This document shows, one piece after another, positions 27,616-36,350 of a DNA stretch of 64,000 nt (positions are counted from its first letter, which is position 1; every line of letters begins with the position of its first letter). A model generated the notes under the pieces. It ran no database searches. It worked only from the letters and a program-made list of their open reading frames with translations, and had not been told where the DNA came from. Made by a program: the position numbers and the translations under genes. This DNA comes from Sulfurovum sp. TSL1 (GTDB lineage: Bacteria > Campylobacterota > Campylobacteria > Campylobacterales > Sulfurovaceae). Where the stretch lies: assembly GCF_019972135.1 (NCBI RefSeq), contig NZ_BPFI01000002.1:124001-188000 (forward strand). Reading direction: 5' to 3'.

Positions 27616-28581
27616 TCATGTTTTATTCTTTGTGTTTTGTACATGATTACTGTAGGATGAGTATACATTGACGGCTATATCAGATGCCTCTTTGTCGTCC
27701 AAACACTCTGTTTCAATCTGTATCGTAGAAAAATAGACTGAAAAATCTTTTTTCAACAAATTATGGATTTCTTTAAGTACCTCTTTTTGATCTGTTGTGT
27801 CTTTGACAAGCACATGCATTGATACAATATTTTTTCCGCTGGTTAAAGCCCAAACATGTGTGTGGTGTACATTCTCAACTGTATTAAATTTTTCTATGCT
27901 TTTTACCATTTTAGCCAGATTAAAATCTTCAGGAACAGTTTGCAGAAGAATATTTGTTGCTTCACGTATGATGCCCCATGAAGCCCAGAATAAAACTACT
28001 CCAAACAGCATTCCTAAAATCGGATCGATCTGATAAAAACCTGTGAATTTGATGACAAGAGCCGCAATAATAATAATGAAGCTACCTACAAAAGTTTGTA
28101 TGATGTGCCAGATCGCTCCTTTCATATTAAGATTGTTCTTTTGTTTTCCAAATAACAGCCATAATGCATAAATCTCAGTCGCAAGCCCACCGGCTGCAGC
28201 CCATAGCATAGGTCCGGTAGGGATTTCGATCGGAGCACGAAGACGTTGGTATCCCATCCAAAAAACATAGAGTGCCATAAGAAGTAAAAAGAGTCCGTTA
28301 AAGAGTGCACCGATGATTTCAGCACGGATCAAACCAAAAGTTGCATATTGAGAAGCTGGTCGAGTGGAGTAGTACCCTGCCGTCAGGGCAATCAAAACAC
28401 CGCCAACAGCTGAGAAGGTATGAAAAGCATCTGAAATGACCGCTACTGAACCGCTCCAGTATCCTATGCTAATTTCAATGATAAAATATATACCGGTCAG
28501 CCATCCGGTTATTTTTAAGGCGCGTGCATCACCTGTAGGCATGCCGTGACTGAAATGTGCACTTTTCATTTCATTGTTCAT
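27616..28581 (-). CDS. Cation diffusion facilitator (CzcD-like) with altered metal site
   Basis: A 321-residue CDF transporter with six membrane helices and a C-terminal metal-sensing domain (HHTHVWALTSGKNIVSMHVLV). CDF proteins exchange divalent metal for protons at a four-residue site in helices 2 and 5. Here helix 2 reads SDAFHTFSA (Asp 51, His 54, but Ala 58 where Asp is usual) and helix 5 reads WHIIQTFVGS (His 159 but Thr 163 where Asp is usual). Two canonical Asp are therefore missing, which should change metal choice or activity. It follows the secreted 148-residue protein gene on the same strand, with a 74-base gap. Confidence 0.85.
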   Translation of the reverse strand: MNNEMKSAHFSHGMPTGDARALKITGWLTGIYFIIEISIGYWSGSVAVISDAFHTFSAVGGVLIALTAGYYSTRPASQYATFGLIRAEIIGALFNGLFLLLMALYVFWMGYQRLRAPIEIPTGPMLWAAAGGLATEIYALWLLFGKQKNNLNMKGAIWHIIQTFVGSFIIIIAALVIKFTGFYQIDPILGMLFGVVLFWASWGIIREATNILLQTVPEDFNLAKMVKSIEKFNTVENVHHTHVWALTSGKNIVSMHVLVKDTTDQKEVLKEIHNLLKKDFSVYFSTIQIETECLDDKEASDIAVNVYSSYSNHVQNTKNKT

Positions 28582-28655
28582 CTTTTGTTCCTTTTTGTTT
28601 TATATTAAATTGAACAGAACGATGTCAGGACAATTATTACTGAACAAGTAAATTA

Positions 28656-29102
28656 CTAGTCACGTGGTCGTGTAAATGTAAATTCGGCAATAGATTTTAC
28701 TCCATTTTCTGCACGTCGTATTTCGACTTTTATTATATATGGTGTTACTTCGGATAACGTAAAGTAATTGCCGTAACTTATCAGGTCACCGTACATAGAT
28801 TCAAGCTTCTTGCTTAGACCTTTCATTCCTAAAGGTATTACGGTAGCCTTTATTTTGGCATCGGTAATGCGTTCTCCTGATTTGTTATCAAAAAGAGCAA
28901 CAAGTATATGATAGGTATGTTTTCCATGTATCATATCTGTGGTGCGGTGCATATTTCCATGACCAACTATAAGTTGTGCCGGGATGACACCAAAGTAAAC
29001 ACTCAGCCCATCAACCTTCTGATGACGTTCCGCATGCTCGGCCATTACTGAAGTCGTGGCAACCATTATGAATAAGAAAATAAATATTTTTTTATACAAC
29101 AT
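28656..29102 (-). CDS. Secreted protein of unknown function, paralogue of 55232-55672
   Basis: A 148-residue protein with a signal peptide (KKIFIFLFIMVATTSVMA) and a mature part rich in His and Met at its start (EHAERHQ, HGNMHRTTDMIHGKHTYH), then a beta-rich domain (HILVALFDNKSGERITDAKIKATVIPLG). The pattern resembles FixH/YtkA-like immunoglobulin-type periplasmic domains, but I cannot place it firmly. The paralogue at 55232-55672 shares order and most conserved residues. Both stand behind tandem-box promoters, so both probably act in the copper response in the periplasm. Confidence 0.75.
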   Translation of the reverse strand: MLYKKIFIFLFIMVATTSVMAEHAERHQKVDGLSVYFGVIPAQLIVGHGNMHRTTDMIHGKHTYHILVALFDNKSGERITDAKIKATVIPLGMKGLSKKLESMYGDLISYGNYFTLSEVTPYIIKVEIRRAENGVKSIAEFTFTRPRD

Positions 29103-29218
29103 TGCTGTCCTTTCTTTTTGTTGTCCTTTTCCCAGAGTACCACTCTTTTAAATAGGAGAAATACGATTGATAGATTTCTCTATTTACGGTATTCAAGCTA
29201 TTTTTATTTTATACATAT

Positions 29219-29237
29219 GGTGTGTAAAGTATGTGCA
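29219..29237 (-). promoter_or_regulatory. Operator B: tandem boxes upstream of the secreted-protein/CDF unit
   Basis: On the minus strand TGCACATACTT is followed by TACACACC, with cores 11 bases apart and TAAAAT exactly 8 bases after the second core. The boxes are less perfect than sites A, C and E, but the spacing is identical. The start of the secreted protein gene is about 117 bases downstream. Confidence 0.6.
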
Positions 29238-29269
29238 GAAGTTTCTGAATAGGATTTTTATAGGTGCCA

Positions 29270-29291
29270 ATATATAATTTTATAAGGTTTT
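29270..29291. repeat. Relic of the local insertion sequence outer end
   Basis: TATATAATTTTATAAGG, followed by TTTT, matches the outer end of the IS right repeat (ATATATAACTTTATGAGG) with few changes. It lies directly beside operator B. Confidence 0.45.
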
Positions 29292-29457
29292 GAAAATAGA
29301 AATGGTATGATAAATAATCAAAGGCAAGCAGAGAAAATAAACAATGCCCATCAGTATAATAAAGAGTAGATTTGAAAGAGAGTATGGTTTGTTTAGCATT
29401 AGCCATATAAAATTGATGGATATTAAATGGTACACTATTCAATGCATGGAGGTAATC

Positions 29458-30114
29458 ATGGCTTTTAGTAAGATAGAACTTGTCAATTTGTATAATAAAA
29501 GAGCACAATATTACGACTTTACTGCAAACCTGTATTATCTCATTGGATACAGAGAATATTATTATAGAAAGAAAACTATAGAAGCTCTTAATCTCAAAGA
29601 AGGCGATACTGTATTGGAAATAGCATGCGGAACAGGTCTGAACTTTTCTTTACTCCATGATGCAGTAGGACCAAGCGGTAAAATTATCGGTCTTGACGTC
29701 ACAGACAAAATGCTTGAGCAGGCTCAAAAACGCATTGAGTCAAAGAACTGGAAGAATGTAGAACTCATAAATGCCGATGCGACCCAATTTAAATTCCCGA
29801 AAGGTTTAAATGGTGTATTCTCGACATTTGCCATAACACTAATTCCCGAATATGAACAGGTAATTAAAAAAGGAAGTGAATCACTTGTATCAGGGGGTCG
29901 GTTTGCAATCCTTGACTTTAAAAAACCAGAAAATCGTCCAATGTGGATTATAAAACTACTAGCCCGCGCAATGAGACCGTTTGGTGTGACTCTTGATCTT
30001 GCAGACCGACATCCGTGGGAAGCTATCGAAAAGTATTTTCAGATAAACTATTTTCAAGAGTTCTACTTTGGTTTCAGTTATCTCTCCGTCGGTGAAGCGA
30101 GAAAAGGTAGTTAG
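29458..30114 (+). CDS. Class I SAM-dependent methyltransferase
   Basis: A 218-residue methyltransferase of the UbiE-like group. Motif I is VLEIACGTGLNFSLL, followed by IIGLDVTDKMLEQA (acidic ribose-binding residue), NADATQF and GGRFAILDFKKPE. The frame opens at 29344, but ATG 29458 has GGAGG at the right distance and starts a normal N-terminus (MAFSKIELVNLYNKRAQYYD). Its stop is immediately followed by a relic of a rhodanese gene, so the neighbourhood was rearranged. The substrate is unknown; similar genes are frequent next to metal and metalloid resistance genes. Confidence 0.82.
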   Translation: MAFSKIELVNLYNKRAQYYDFTANLYYLIGYREYYYRKKTIEALNLKEGDTVLEIACGTGLNFSLLHDAVGPSGKIIGLDVTDKMLEQAQKRIESKNWKNVELINADATQFKFPKGLNGVFSTFAITLIPEYEQVIKKGSESLVSGGRFAILDFKKPENRPMWIIKLLARAMRPFGVTLDLADRHPWEAIEKYFQINYFQEFYFGFSYLSVGEARKGS

Positions 30115-30181
30115 CAACGGAATAATAATTGAGTATTTGAGAAGCAACATACTATGGAGATAGGAGAACCAATGGACTAAT
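30115..30181 (+). pseudogene. 3' fragment of a second rhodanese gene
   Basis: The sequence from about 30118 to 30178 closely follows the last 60 bases of the rhodanese gene (20607-20667), with shared stretches such as GAACCAATGGACT and TGGAGAT. The rest of the gene is missing. It shows that a second copy of the rhodanese gene once stood here and was removed down to its tail. Confidence 0.65.
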
Positions 30182-30214
30182 CAAAGTTTTCTTTGTCCAT
30201 TGTCCTCATTTAGA

Positions 30215-30901
30215 TTAAAACCAAAACCTCACACCCACCATTAAACTGGTTTCATCTATAGGATTGTATTCGCGGGTATTTCCAAATGTCTTTTCCCAGG
30301 TGACACCGATATAGGGTGCAAATTCACGTATAAATTCATAGCGTAACCGTAATCCTGCTTCTATGTTGGAGAGTCCGGAACCAATGTGCAAATCCGGATC
30401 GTCTTTTGTGTAGAGATCTGCTTCGAGTGATGGTGTGAGTATCAGTTTCTGTGTCAGCAGTGCTTCATACTCTGCATCTAAACGTAAACCGATATTCCCA
30501 TCTCCATTGACAAGCAGAGCTGCTCTTGTCTCAAAGTAGTAAGGTGCCAAACCTGAAATCGCGATCTCTCCCCATGTTTTGGATGCATCATCATTTTTGT
30601 CATAGGCCAACCCTATCTGTACATCCCAAAACGGTGCTACAGCCCTGGAATAGACCAGTTCATTTTGGCTTGACTCCAAGCCGTCAGAAGTCGCTTCCCC
30701 TTCACTGTAGATGTAGAGTTTATTGATATCGTAGCCTATCCAAAAGCTGCCTTCCCACACTCTGGTATTTTCATCATTGTCCAGTACTTCAAATCGATCC
30801 ATAAGGAACATGGTGACCAATGGGTCATCCTCCATACTTGCCTGTGCAGTTTGCCCCAGGGCGATCATAGCCATCAAATTTAATACTATTTTTTTCATCA
30901 C
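30215..30901 (-). CDS. copB: Outer-membrane copper resistance protein CopB
   Basis: A 228-residue outer-membrane barrel protein with signal peptide (KKIVLNLMAMIALGQTAQA). WEGSFWIGYDINKLYIYSEGEAT, FWDVQIGLAYDKN, IAISGLAPYYFETRAAL and the terminal MVGVRFWF are hallmarks of CopB/PcoB. It lacks the long Met/His-rich N-terminal domain of plasmid PcoB, so it is the short form. It follows the CopA-type multicopper oxidase with a 7-base gap; the two work together in periplasmic copper sequestration and oxidation. Confidence 0.92.
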   Translation of the reverse strand: MMKKIVLNLMAMIALGQTAQASMEDDPLVTMFLMDRFEVLDNDENTRVWEGSFWIGYDINKLYIYSEGEATSDGLESSQNELVYSRAVAPFWDVQIGLAYDKNDDASKTWGEIAISGLAPYYFETRAALLVNGDGNIGLRLDAEYEALLTQKLILTPSLEADLYTKDDPDLHIGSGLSNIEAGLRLRYEFIREFAPYIGVTWEKTFGNTREYNPIDETSLMVGVRFWF

Positions 30902-30908
30902 TGTTCCT

Positions 30909-32639
30909 TTATACCACTACCACTTTTCTAAACATACCGGCCATATGATAAAGCATATGACAGTGGTATGCCCATGCATCTCTGGCATCAACGGTCACCC
31001 TGTAACTTATCTTGGCACCCGGCTGTACAACGACTGTATGTTTTCTTACCAAATGGTTATCGTCACCCGTTTCCAGGTCACTCCACATGCCATGCAGATG
31101 CATGGGGTGGTTCATCATGGTATCGTTAATAAATGTAATGCGTATACGTTCACCATAGTAGAATGCCAAAGGTTTGGAGTCGGCATACTTAATACCATTG
31201 ATTGACCACATATAACGTTCCATATTGCCTGTGAGGTGTAAAATGATCTCTCTGTCGGGTTTTTTGGCTTTACGCGTGGAGTATCTGTTCTTCAGATCTG
31301 CATAGGTCAGTACTTTTCGGCCATTATTTCTCAGCCCTACTCCGGGATCGTCCAGTCTGTATTTGGGTGCTACAGCCTTCATGGTCGTTTGTAATCCGCG
31401 TTCCATAGGCAGTTGAGTGATAGGATACCTCTGTGACCCCATCTTTGTATATTTGTCTTTTTCCAAGTCTTTTTTAGAAGACATCATACCTGAACCGCAT
31501 TTCATGCCTTCTCCGTGATCCATTTGGCCCATATCCATTCCCATATCGGTGTGGGTGAGAACAGGTCGGGGATCCATGGCAGGTGCCTTTGCCAACATAG
31601 AAGTTTTCGGTGTGAGTGACCCCATGGCATACCCTGAACGGTCGATACTCTGTGCAAATAGGGCATAGGCTTTATGCTCATCAGGCTCTACTATGACATC
31701 ATAGGTTTCTGCTACCCCGATACGAAACTCATCGATGCTTACAGGTTTGACATGATTGCCATCTGCAGCTACTACGGTCATTTTGAGTCCGGGTATACGT
31801 ACATCAAAGAATGTCATGGCCGATGCATTGACAAAACGCAGACGTATCTTTTCCCCTTTGTTAAAAAGTGCTTTAAATTGGGTTGCAGGATTTTTTCCAT
31901 TCATCAAAAACGTATAGGTATATCCTGTGACATCAGAGAGGTCCCGGTCATTCATACGCATCTCATTCCACATTTTTCGGTCAGAAAACGCATTTGAAAA
32001 GCCTTTTTCTTTCACTTCATCCAGAAAAGTACCTACCGTCCTTCGAGAAAAGTTATAGTAGTGGCTCATTTGTTTGAGTTTTTTATAGATCGTTTCCGGT
32101 TTTTCATCACTCCAGTCAGAAAGCAGTACAACATAGTCTTTGTCATAGGCAAACGGCTCTCTTTTCCGTGGCTTGATGACGATGGTGCCATACATCCCTG
32201 TTTGCTCTTGAAATTCTGAGTGACTGTGATACCAGTAGGTTCCGTGCTGCTGTACTTTAAAGGTATAGGTAAACGTCTCTCCCGGAGCAATACCGTCATA
32301 ACTGATCTCGGGAACACCATCCATACCGGCAGGCAAAATGATGCCGTGCCAGTGAATAGAAGAGCTTTTTTTTAAATGATTGGTCACATGCAGTGTGACA
32401 GTTTCACCTTCTTTCCAAACCAGGGTGGGACCCGGTATCTGTCCATTGATGGTAGTGGCTACAGCGCTTGCGCCTGTGAAGTTCACCGGGGTATAGTCGA
32501 TGTCCAGAAAAAATTCATTTCCCGTAAGGATATTACGGTTATTTATATTTTTTCGTGTAGGTCTAGCGTCGATGCTTGTAGTTGTCATTCCCATAATGGA
32601 AGCAACCGCTATTCCTTTGACAAATGTTCTTCTTTGCAT
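30909..32639 (-). CDS. copA: Multicopper oxidase CopA, periplasmic
   Basis: A 576-residue multicopper oxidase with a Tat signal (MQRRTFVKGIAVAS). The four copper-ligand blocks are present: HWHG at 96-99, YWYHSHSEFQEQ, HPMHLHG in the third domain, and HCHMLYH at 559-565 with the type 1 Cys 560. A Met-rich insert (MGMDMGQMDHGEGMKCGSGMM) probably binds Cu(I). It oxidises Cu(I) to less toxic Cu(II) in the periplasm. It lies between the SHOCT gene and copB, and all three are read from operator C. Confidence 0.95.
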   Translation of the reverse strand: MQRRTFVKGIAVASIMGMTTTSIDARPTRKNINNRNILTGNEFFLDIDYTPVNFTGASAVATTINGQIPGPTLVWKEGETVTLHVTNHLKKSSSIHWHGIILPAGMDGVPEISYDGIAPGETFTYTFKVQQHGTYWYHSHSEFQEQTGMYGTIVIKPRKREPFAYDKDYVVLLSDWSDEKPETIYKKLKQMSHYYNFSRRTVGTFLDEVKEKGFSNAFSDRKMWNEMRMNDRDLSDVTGYTYTFLMNGKNPATQFKALFNKGEKIRLRFVNASAMTFFDVRIPGLKMTVVAADGNHVKPVSIDEFRIGVAETYDVIVEPDEHKAYALFAQSIDRSGYAMGSLTPKTSMLAKAPAMDPRPVLTHTDMGMDMGQMDHGEGMKCGSGMMSSKKDLEKDKYTKMGSQRYPITQLPMERGLQTTMKAVAPKYRLDDPGVGLRNNGRKVLTYADLKNRYSTRKAKKPDREIILHLTGNMERYMWSINGIKYADSKPLAFYYGERIRITFINDTMMNHPMHLHGMWSDLETGDDNHLVRKHTVVVQPGAKISYRVTVDARDAWAYHCHMLYHMAGMFRKVVVV

Positions 32640-32650
32640 GTTAATCCCTT

Positions 32651-32857
32651 TTATTCGTGCTCACTTAAATGCCTTGATTTCTCTTCATATTCTTCTTTGC
32701 TGATGTCGCCATTGGCATAGCGTTTATCTAAAATATCTTGTGCAGATGATTTTTTATCTTTTTTCTTATCTTGTAAAAAATAGAAAATAATACCTATGAT
32801 TAAGAGTGGAACTAACCACCCAAAGCCCATACCCCAACCGTGATTAAAATAATTCAT
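32651..32857 (-). CDS. Small membrane protein with SHOCT domain
   Basis: A 68-residue protein with one membrane helix (WLVPLLIIGIIFYFL) and a C-terminal SHOCT-type motif (AQDILDKRYANGDISKEEYEEK). Such proteins commonly accompany copper ATPases and multicopper oxidases, but their job is unknown. It is the first gene after operator C, 11 bases before copA. Confidence 0.82.
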   Translation of the reverse strand: MNYFNHGWGMGFGWLVPLLIIGIIFYFLQDKKKDKKSSAQDILDKRYANGDISKEEYEEKSRHLSEHE

Positions 32858-32900
32858 TTTAGATCCTTTCTAAATTGTTTTCTTATTTTAGTGTACCAGC

Positions 32901-32922
32901 AAAGTGTGCATAAAGTGTGCAA
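32901..32922 (-). promoter_or_regulatory. Operator C: tandem boxes, SHOCT-copA-copB promoter
   Basis: On the plus strand AAAGTGTGCAT is followed directly by AAAGTGTGCAA, the most regular pair in the window, with an 11-base period. On the transcribed strand TACACT lies 8 bases beyond the proximal core. The SHOCT start is about 45 bases downstream. The operator nearly touches the 3' end of the fusion gene at 32925. Confidence 0.8.
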
Positions 32923-32924
32923 GT

Positions 32925-33386
32925 CTATGTATCCCAACTGCGCATCACTCGTTTTAGATTTTCAAAGTGTATAATCATGTATGTTTTAAACTCTTCCTTT
33001 GTTTCAACAGCATTAATAATTTCTTCCACTCCAATAGTTGACAATGCTGTCATGCCATTATTTTCATACACAGATATCCTACAGGGAAGATAGACAGAAA
33101 TTTCCGGCAGTTTCGTAAGGCTTTTTGAAGAAACATAGCAATGCCCCCTTGCGGAAGGATAAGCATTAGACATTTTTATGTATGAATAGGCACTGAAAGC
33201 GGTGACCACTGCGACTGCAAGAAAAACAAGAGGAAAGAATGGGCCTGCAAGTTCGGCAATTTGCCCCGTAAGAGCCAGGATACCAGCACCGATCATCACA
33301 CCAGTACCCATTGATACAGCCCAAACAAGTGTCATGCTGTTTTCTTTATATTTGGTTGATCTATCGTGTTGGGAATGATCTTTCAT
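32925..33386 (-). pseudogene. Fusion of an APC-permease N-terminus with a DUF302 C-terminus
   Basis: Residues 1 to about 83 repeat the N-terminus of the intact permease at 52431 (MKDHSQHDRSTKYKE, MGTGVMIGAGILALTGQIAE, SAYSYIKMSNAYPSA). The rest repeats the tail of a DUF302 protein (LPEISVYLPCRISVYENNG ... TIGVEEIINAVE), close to residues 70-125 of the gene at 49523. The junction lies near SARGHCYVSSKSL. A deletion between two tandem genes explains it. The fused frame is still open (153 residues), so a hybrid with two membrane helices and a cytosolic DUF302 tail may be made. Confidence 0.8.
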
Positions 33387-33411
33387 GCTACTCTCTGTTT
33401 AATGATTGAAC

Positions 33412-33783
33412 TTAATTGTTCATCATACCTTTGCCTTTATTCATCATCATGTTTTGATCTTGCTTAGTCTTCATACCTTGACCTTGATTCATGCCCTGAC
33501 CCTGACTCATCATGCCTTTACTCTGGTCGTTCATCATACCTTTGCCTTGGTTGCCCGTCATTCCTTGATTATTCTTTTTGTTTTTACTTTTTTTCATATA
33601 TTTTTGGCGCTCTTGAGGTGTCATGGATTGCATCCGTTTTTGCATCTCTTTTCTGAAATCTTCTTGTTGTTCCATGGGTACATTGCCTCGCATACTCATC
33701 ATCTTTTCAGTATCCATATGCGTAAAGTCTGTTGCGTAAAGCGAAGCCATCATCGCCGCTATTGTTAATATATATTTCATCAT
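33412..33783 (-). CDS. Secreted Met-rich repeat protein
   Basis: A 123-residue protein with a signal peptide (MMKYILTIAAMMASLYA), a helical middle with MRGNVPMEQQEDFRKEMQKRMQSM, and a C-terminal run of short repeats of the form xGMMxxQ (GKGMMNDQ, SKGMMSQ, GQGMNQ). Met clusters of this kind bind Cu(I) or Ag(I) in the oxidising periplasm. It resembles the protein at 51938-52408, and both are followed by a permease gene, so this is a second, decayed copy of that two-gene unit. Start ATG 33783 has AAAAGGA before it. A TTGACA lies upstream, but no tandem-box operator. Confidence 0.75.
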   Translation of the reverse strand: MMKYILTIAAMMASLYATDFTHMDTEKMMSMRGNVPMEQQEDFRKEMQKRMQSMTPQERQKYMKKSKNKKNNQGMTGNQGKGMMNDQSKGMMSQGQGMNQGQGMKTKQDQNMMMNKGKGMMNN

Positions 33784-34038
33784 TTTTTCCTTTTCATGTA
33801 AATTCATATCTTTATTAAACAAGTTTAAATCCTGTCAACATATTTCCGTTTGTCATAGTCTTTCAAACTCCTTTCTTAGTTATTTTATTTTTTTAGCAAT
33901 GTTATTGATTTTTCTATCCAAACGAGCATGGTATATTCTTCTTTAGCAGTATTTCTAATGTCTTCTCTAATAAGAAAATTTTGTTCCATGATGTATCATT
34001 TATCTTCACATTGTATGATTCAAGTGTGTATTCTTTGT

Positions 34039-34110
34039 GCAAATTCAACAGTAGATTTAGAAAGTGTCTGGTATGGAAAAACACCTTATGAGGTGTTTGA
34101 AGAACTTTCA
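34039..34110 (+). mobile_element. 3' remnant of an IS30-type transposase gene
   Basis: Read with one frameshift, the stretch gives FNSRFRKCL followed by YGKTPYEVFEELS, the end of IS30-family transposases (NxRPRKxLGYKTPxEVF). Only this tail remains. A second copy of the same tail is at 36271-36350. It lies in the 33784-34279 gap, which holds no intact gene, at the left edge of a GC-richer insert. Confidence 0.7.
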
Positions 34111-34279
34111 GGATTGGATGCTAGAATTGTGGTTCAGGGTATTCCCTTGGAAAGCGAATTCAGGTATTGCGAATATTTTGCACAACAATCGATTACTACT
34201 CGGCCGTATGATCTATTTTGACGATGTACAGACGATATAATGAAGTGATTCAATTCGCCGCCAAAAATGGAGATAATCA

Positions 34280-34804
34280 TTGGAACAATATAAACCAAAC
34301 AGTTTGACGCCCATTGGCGCTGTTGCAATGGGCACCTGGGAGATGAGCGGTGCCGTCATCTTTGCGTTGACCGGACAAGTGGCCGAACTGGCCAGTGACC
34401 TGTTTTCCGTCGCCTTTCTGGTGGCGGCGATAATTGTCGCTTTCTGCGCCTACTCCTACATTAAAATGTCTAATGCCTATCCCTCGTCCGACGGCATTGT
34501 CATGTATCTGGGAAAAGCGTAAGGATCCGGGATGATCACCGTTTTCTTTGCCTTGCTCATGTATTTTTACATGGTCATCAATCAAAGCCTGGTGGCGAGG
34601 ACATTTGACGCCTATACCTTGCAACTGTTCGATGTCGAGCCGGTCAGCCTGTTGGTACCACTGTTGGTCGTTGCGCTGCTAAGGTTCGTCTTTGTGGTGA
34701 GCATCGCCGGCAATCGTCTGATCGGGACATTTTCCCTGGTGATGGTGGTGATCAAAATCGGTGCGGGCGCATTAAGGCAAACCGAAGGGTCCTGTGCATG
34801 CTGA
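34280..34804 (+). pseudogene. Broken APC-type permease, GC-rich third copy
   Basis: The frame aligns with residues about 18-190 of the intact permease at 52431 (FALTGQVAELASDLF, AYSYIKMSNAYPSSDG, MVINQSLVARTF, GNRLIGTFSLVM). A TAA at 34520-34522 replaces the Tyr codon of the conserved KAYGKG segment, and the similarity ends abruptly after VVIKIGAG. Base composition is clearly more GC-rich than the Campylobacterota copies, so it was acquired from another lineage, likely a proteobacterium. Its end overlaps the start of the ion-channel gene. Confidence 0.8.
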
Positions 34805-35238
34805 TTACACTAAGTGTTACATTGGTACTGGTTATTCTATGTGTTATCCTGCACTATGAGGCCATGCGGATCATGCAACGGGCAGGTAACTGGTTACATG
34901 GAAACAATGCCTGGCATCGCTGGCATTTATCGATCCTGGTATGCGGTTTGCTACTTGCCCACGTGCTTGAGGTGATGCTGTTCGGTTTGACCTATTGTGG
35001 GTTAATTAACGGCAACACTTACGGCGCGATTGTTGGCAGCCAGTCCCCCGGCCTTGCTGAATGCACCTACTTCTCGTTCGCTAATTACACCTCGCTGGGT
35101 TATGGTGATCTGGTGCCGTCTGGACCGTTGCGTTTTATGGCTGGTATGGAGGCACTCACTGGTCTGGTATTGATTACCTGGACGGCATCCTTTATGTATT
35201 TGCAGATGCGGCGCATCTGGGAACGCGACACACCCTGA
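34798..35238 (+). CDS. Two-helix potassium-channel-type protein
   Basis: A 146-residue membrane protein with a pore-loop signature TSLGYGDLVP between membrane helices, preceded by two N-terminal hydrophobic segments. The GYGD selectivity filter marks it as an Ion_trans_2-type potassium channel. Codon use is GC-rich, like the broken permease before it, so both arrived together. It has a start of ATG 34798 inside the pseudogene tail with no strong ribosome site, so expression here is uncertain. Confidence 0.78.
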   Translation: MLITLSVTLVLVILCVILHYEAMRIMQRAGNWLHGNNAWHRWHLSILVCGLLLAHVLEVMLFGLTYCGLINGNTYGAIVGSQSPGLAECTYFSFANYTSLGYGDLVPSGPLRFMAGMEALTGLVLITWTASFMYLQMRRIWERDTP

Positions 35239-35284
35239 TCATGTAATACCCATCACAAGAGCAGATAAAGATTGCGAATTTTCG

Positions 35285-35512
35285 ATGCATTCATCATTCC
35301 TATCGGTCATGATAATCGCAGTCAGCACAATAAGGGGTCATAAATTCTGTTACAGAATAGGGGGTAACATAGATCGCGTTATCCGCCTAACATTGGTCAT
35401 CGCTATTACCGCACTGTATTTCAGCGGAACAATATCCGGTGCCACGGCTATTGTCCTTGGCATGATCGCCACCGTCTTGCTGATCCACCTGGCAAATTAT
35501 CTCTCTACCTAG
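35285..35512 (+). pseudogene. Truncated DUF2892-type membrane protein
   Basis: The core GGNIDRVIRLTLVIAITALYFSGTISG and IVLGMIATVLLIHL match the start and two helices of DUF2892 proteins, small membrane partners often found beside rhodaneses. The usual C-terminal GFCPLY motif is missing and the N-terminus has an extra unmatched 25 residues. It belongs to the same GC-rich insert. Confidence 0.6.
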
Positions 35513-35754
35513 AGGTAAAGATCTGTATCAAGTTTTATTCAAAATCTTTAGAAAAGAGCCTCTTAAATTGTCTTGACCAAATTATTATTATTAATATTAA
35601 TATTTTTAGAAAGTATAAAAGTATATTAAATTATTATATTTATTGTATACTTATAATATGAGATCAACTAAAGTAGAAGCTTTACATTATGTTCTACTCA
35701 TAAATAACTATTTTTCTTTAGTTATGGTTTCTACATTTAAATTTGGAGGAAGTC

Positions 35755-36006
35755 ATGAATATTAATGCGAACAAAATAGGAGTTTCTAGTGCTATTTCTT
35801 TTGGGATACTTTGGATTATCTGTAGTGCTTTAGTGCATTTTTTTCCAGATCCTACGATGATGATTACTGAGTATATGCTGCATGCTGATTTAAGCGAGAT
35901 TGTGTGGACGCTAACCTTTTTGAGTTTTTCAATTGGATTATTAGCTTGGTCTACTTTAGCAGGTATAAGTGCTTGGCTGATAGCCTCTATATACAACAGG
36001 TTGTAA
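35755..36006 (+). CDS. Small two-helix membrane protein, DUF5676-like
   Basis: An 83-residue protein with two membrane helices (SFGILWIICSALVHFF and SFSIGLLAWSTLAGISAWLIA) ending IASIYNRL, a layout like DUF5676 proteins that accompany copper and other metal genes. GGAGG precedes ATG 35755, so I use that start over the TTG at 35743. Composition is AT-rich again, marking the right border of the GC-rich insert. The 35513-35754 stretch before it is very AT-rich and shows only a likely promoter. Confidence 0.65.
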   Translation: MNINANKIGVSSAISFGILWIICSALVHFFPDPTMMITEYMLHADLSEIVWTLTFLSFSIGLLAWSTLAGISAWLIASIYNRL

Positions 36007-36270
36007 TGCCCTTATTGTAAGCTGTTTCTCTACCCAAGGCATAATAAAGATGTAGCAGTCTCAATTGGCGTACTTTCTCAGCCTCTACATATGTTGGATA
36101 ACATACAAAAATATTGTGAGGCTGGACGGGTAGAGTAGTAACCTGCCACTTTATGCTAAAATGGTCTTACAGAAAATATCTCTTAAAGAGTGGCCAGATA
36201 ATCTCCGCGTTTTCTGGCTGGTTTGAACGCTATACGAAGCTTCATGATATAGCTGTGCATAAAGTCGTAC

Positions 36271-36350
36271 AAGCTATGGACAAACTCAACAGTAGACCTA
36301 GAAAGTGTCTGGGATAGAAAACACCTCATGAGGTGCTTGAAGAACTTTCA
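36271..36350 (+). mobile_element. 3' remnant of an IS30-type transposase gene, second copy
   Basis: The frame reads KLNSRPRKCLG, a TAG in place of the conserved Tyr codon, then KTPHEVLEELS. This is the tail of an IS30 transposase, closely related to the relic at 34039. Upstream bases 36190-36270 probably belong to the same gene but are too decayed to follow. No other gene is present in the 36007-36555 gap. Confidence 0.72.

Noticed and set aside
33412-33560. CRISPR-like or tandem DNA repeats in the Met-rich genes (also 52200-52400)
   Set aside because: The repeats are short, imperfect and explained by xGMMxxQ protein repeats in an open frame; there are no spacers of constant length.
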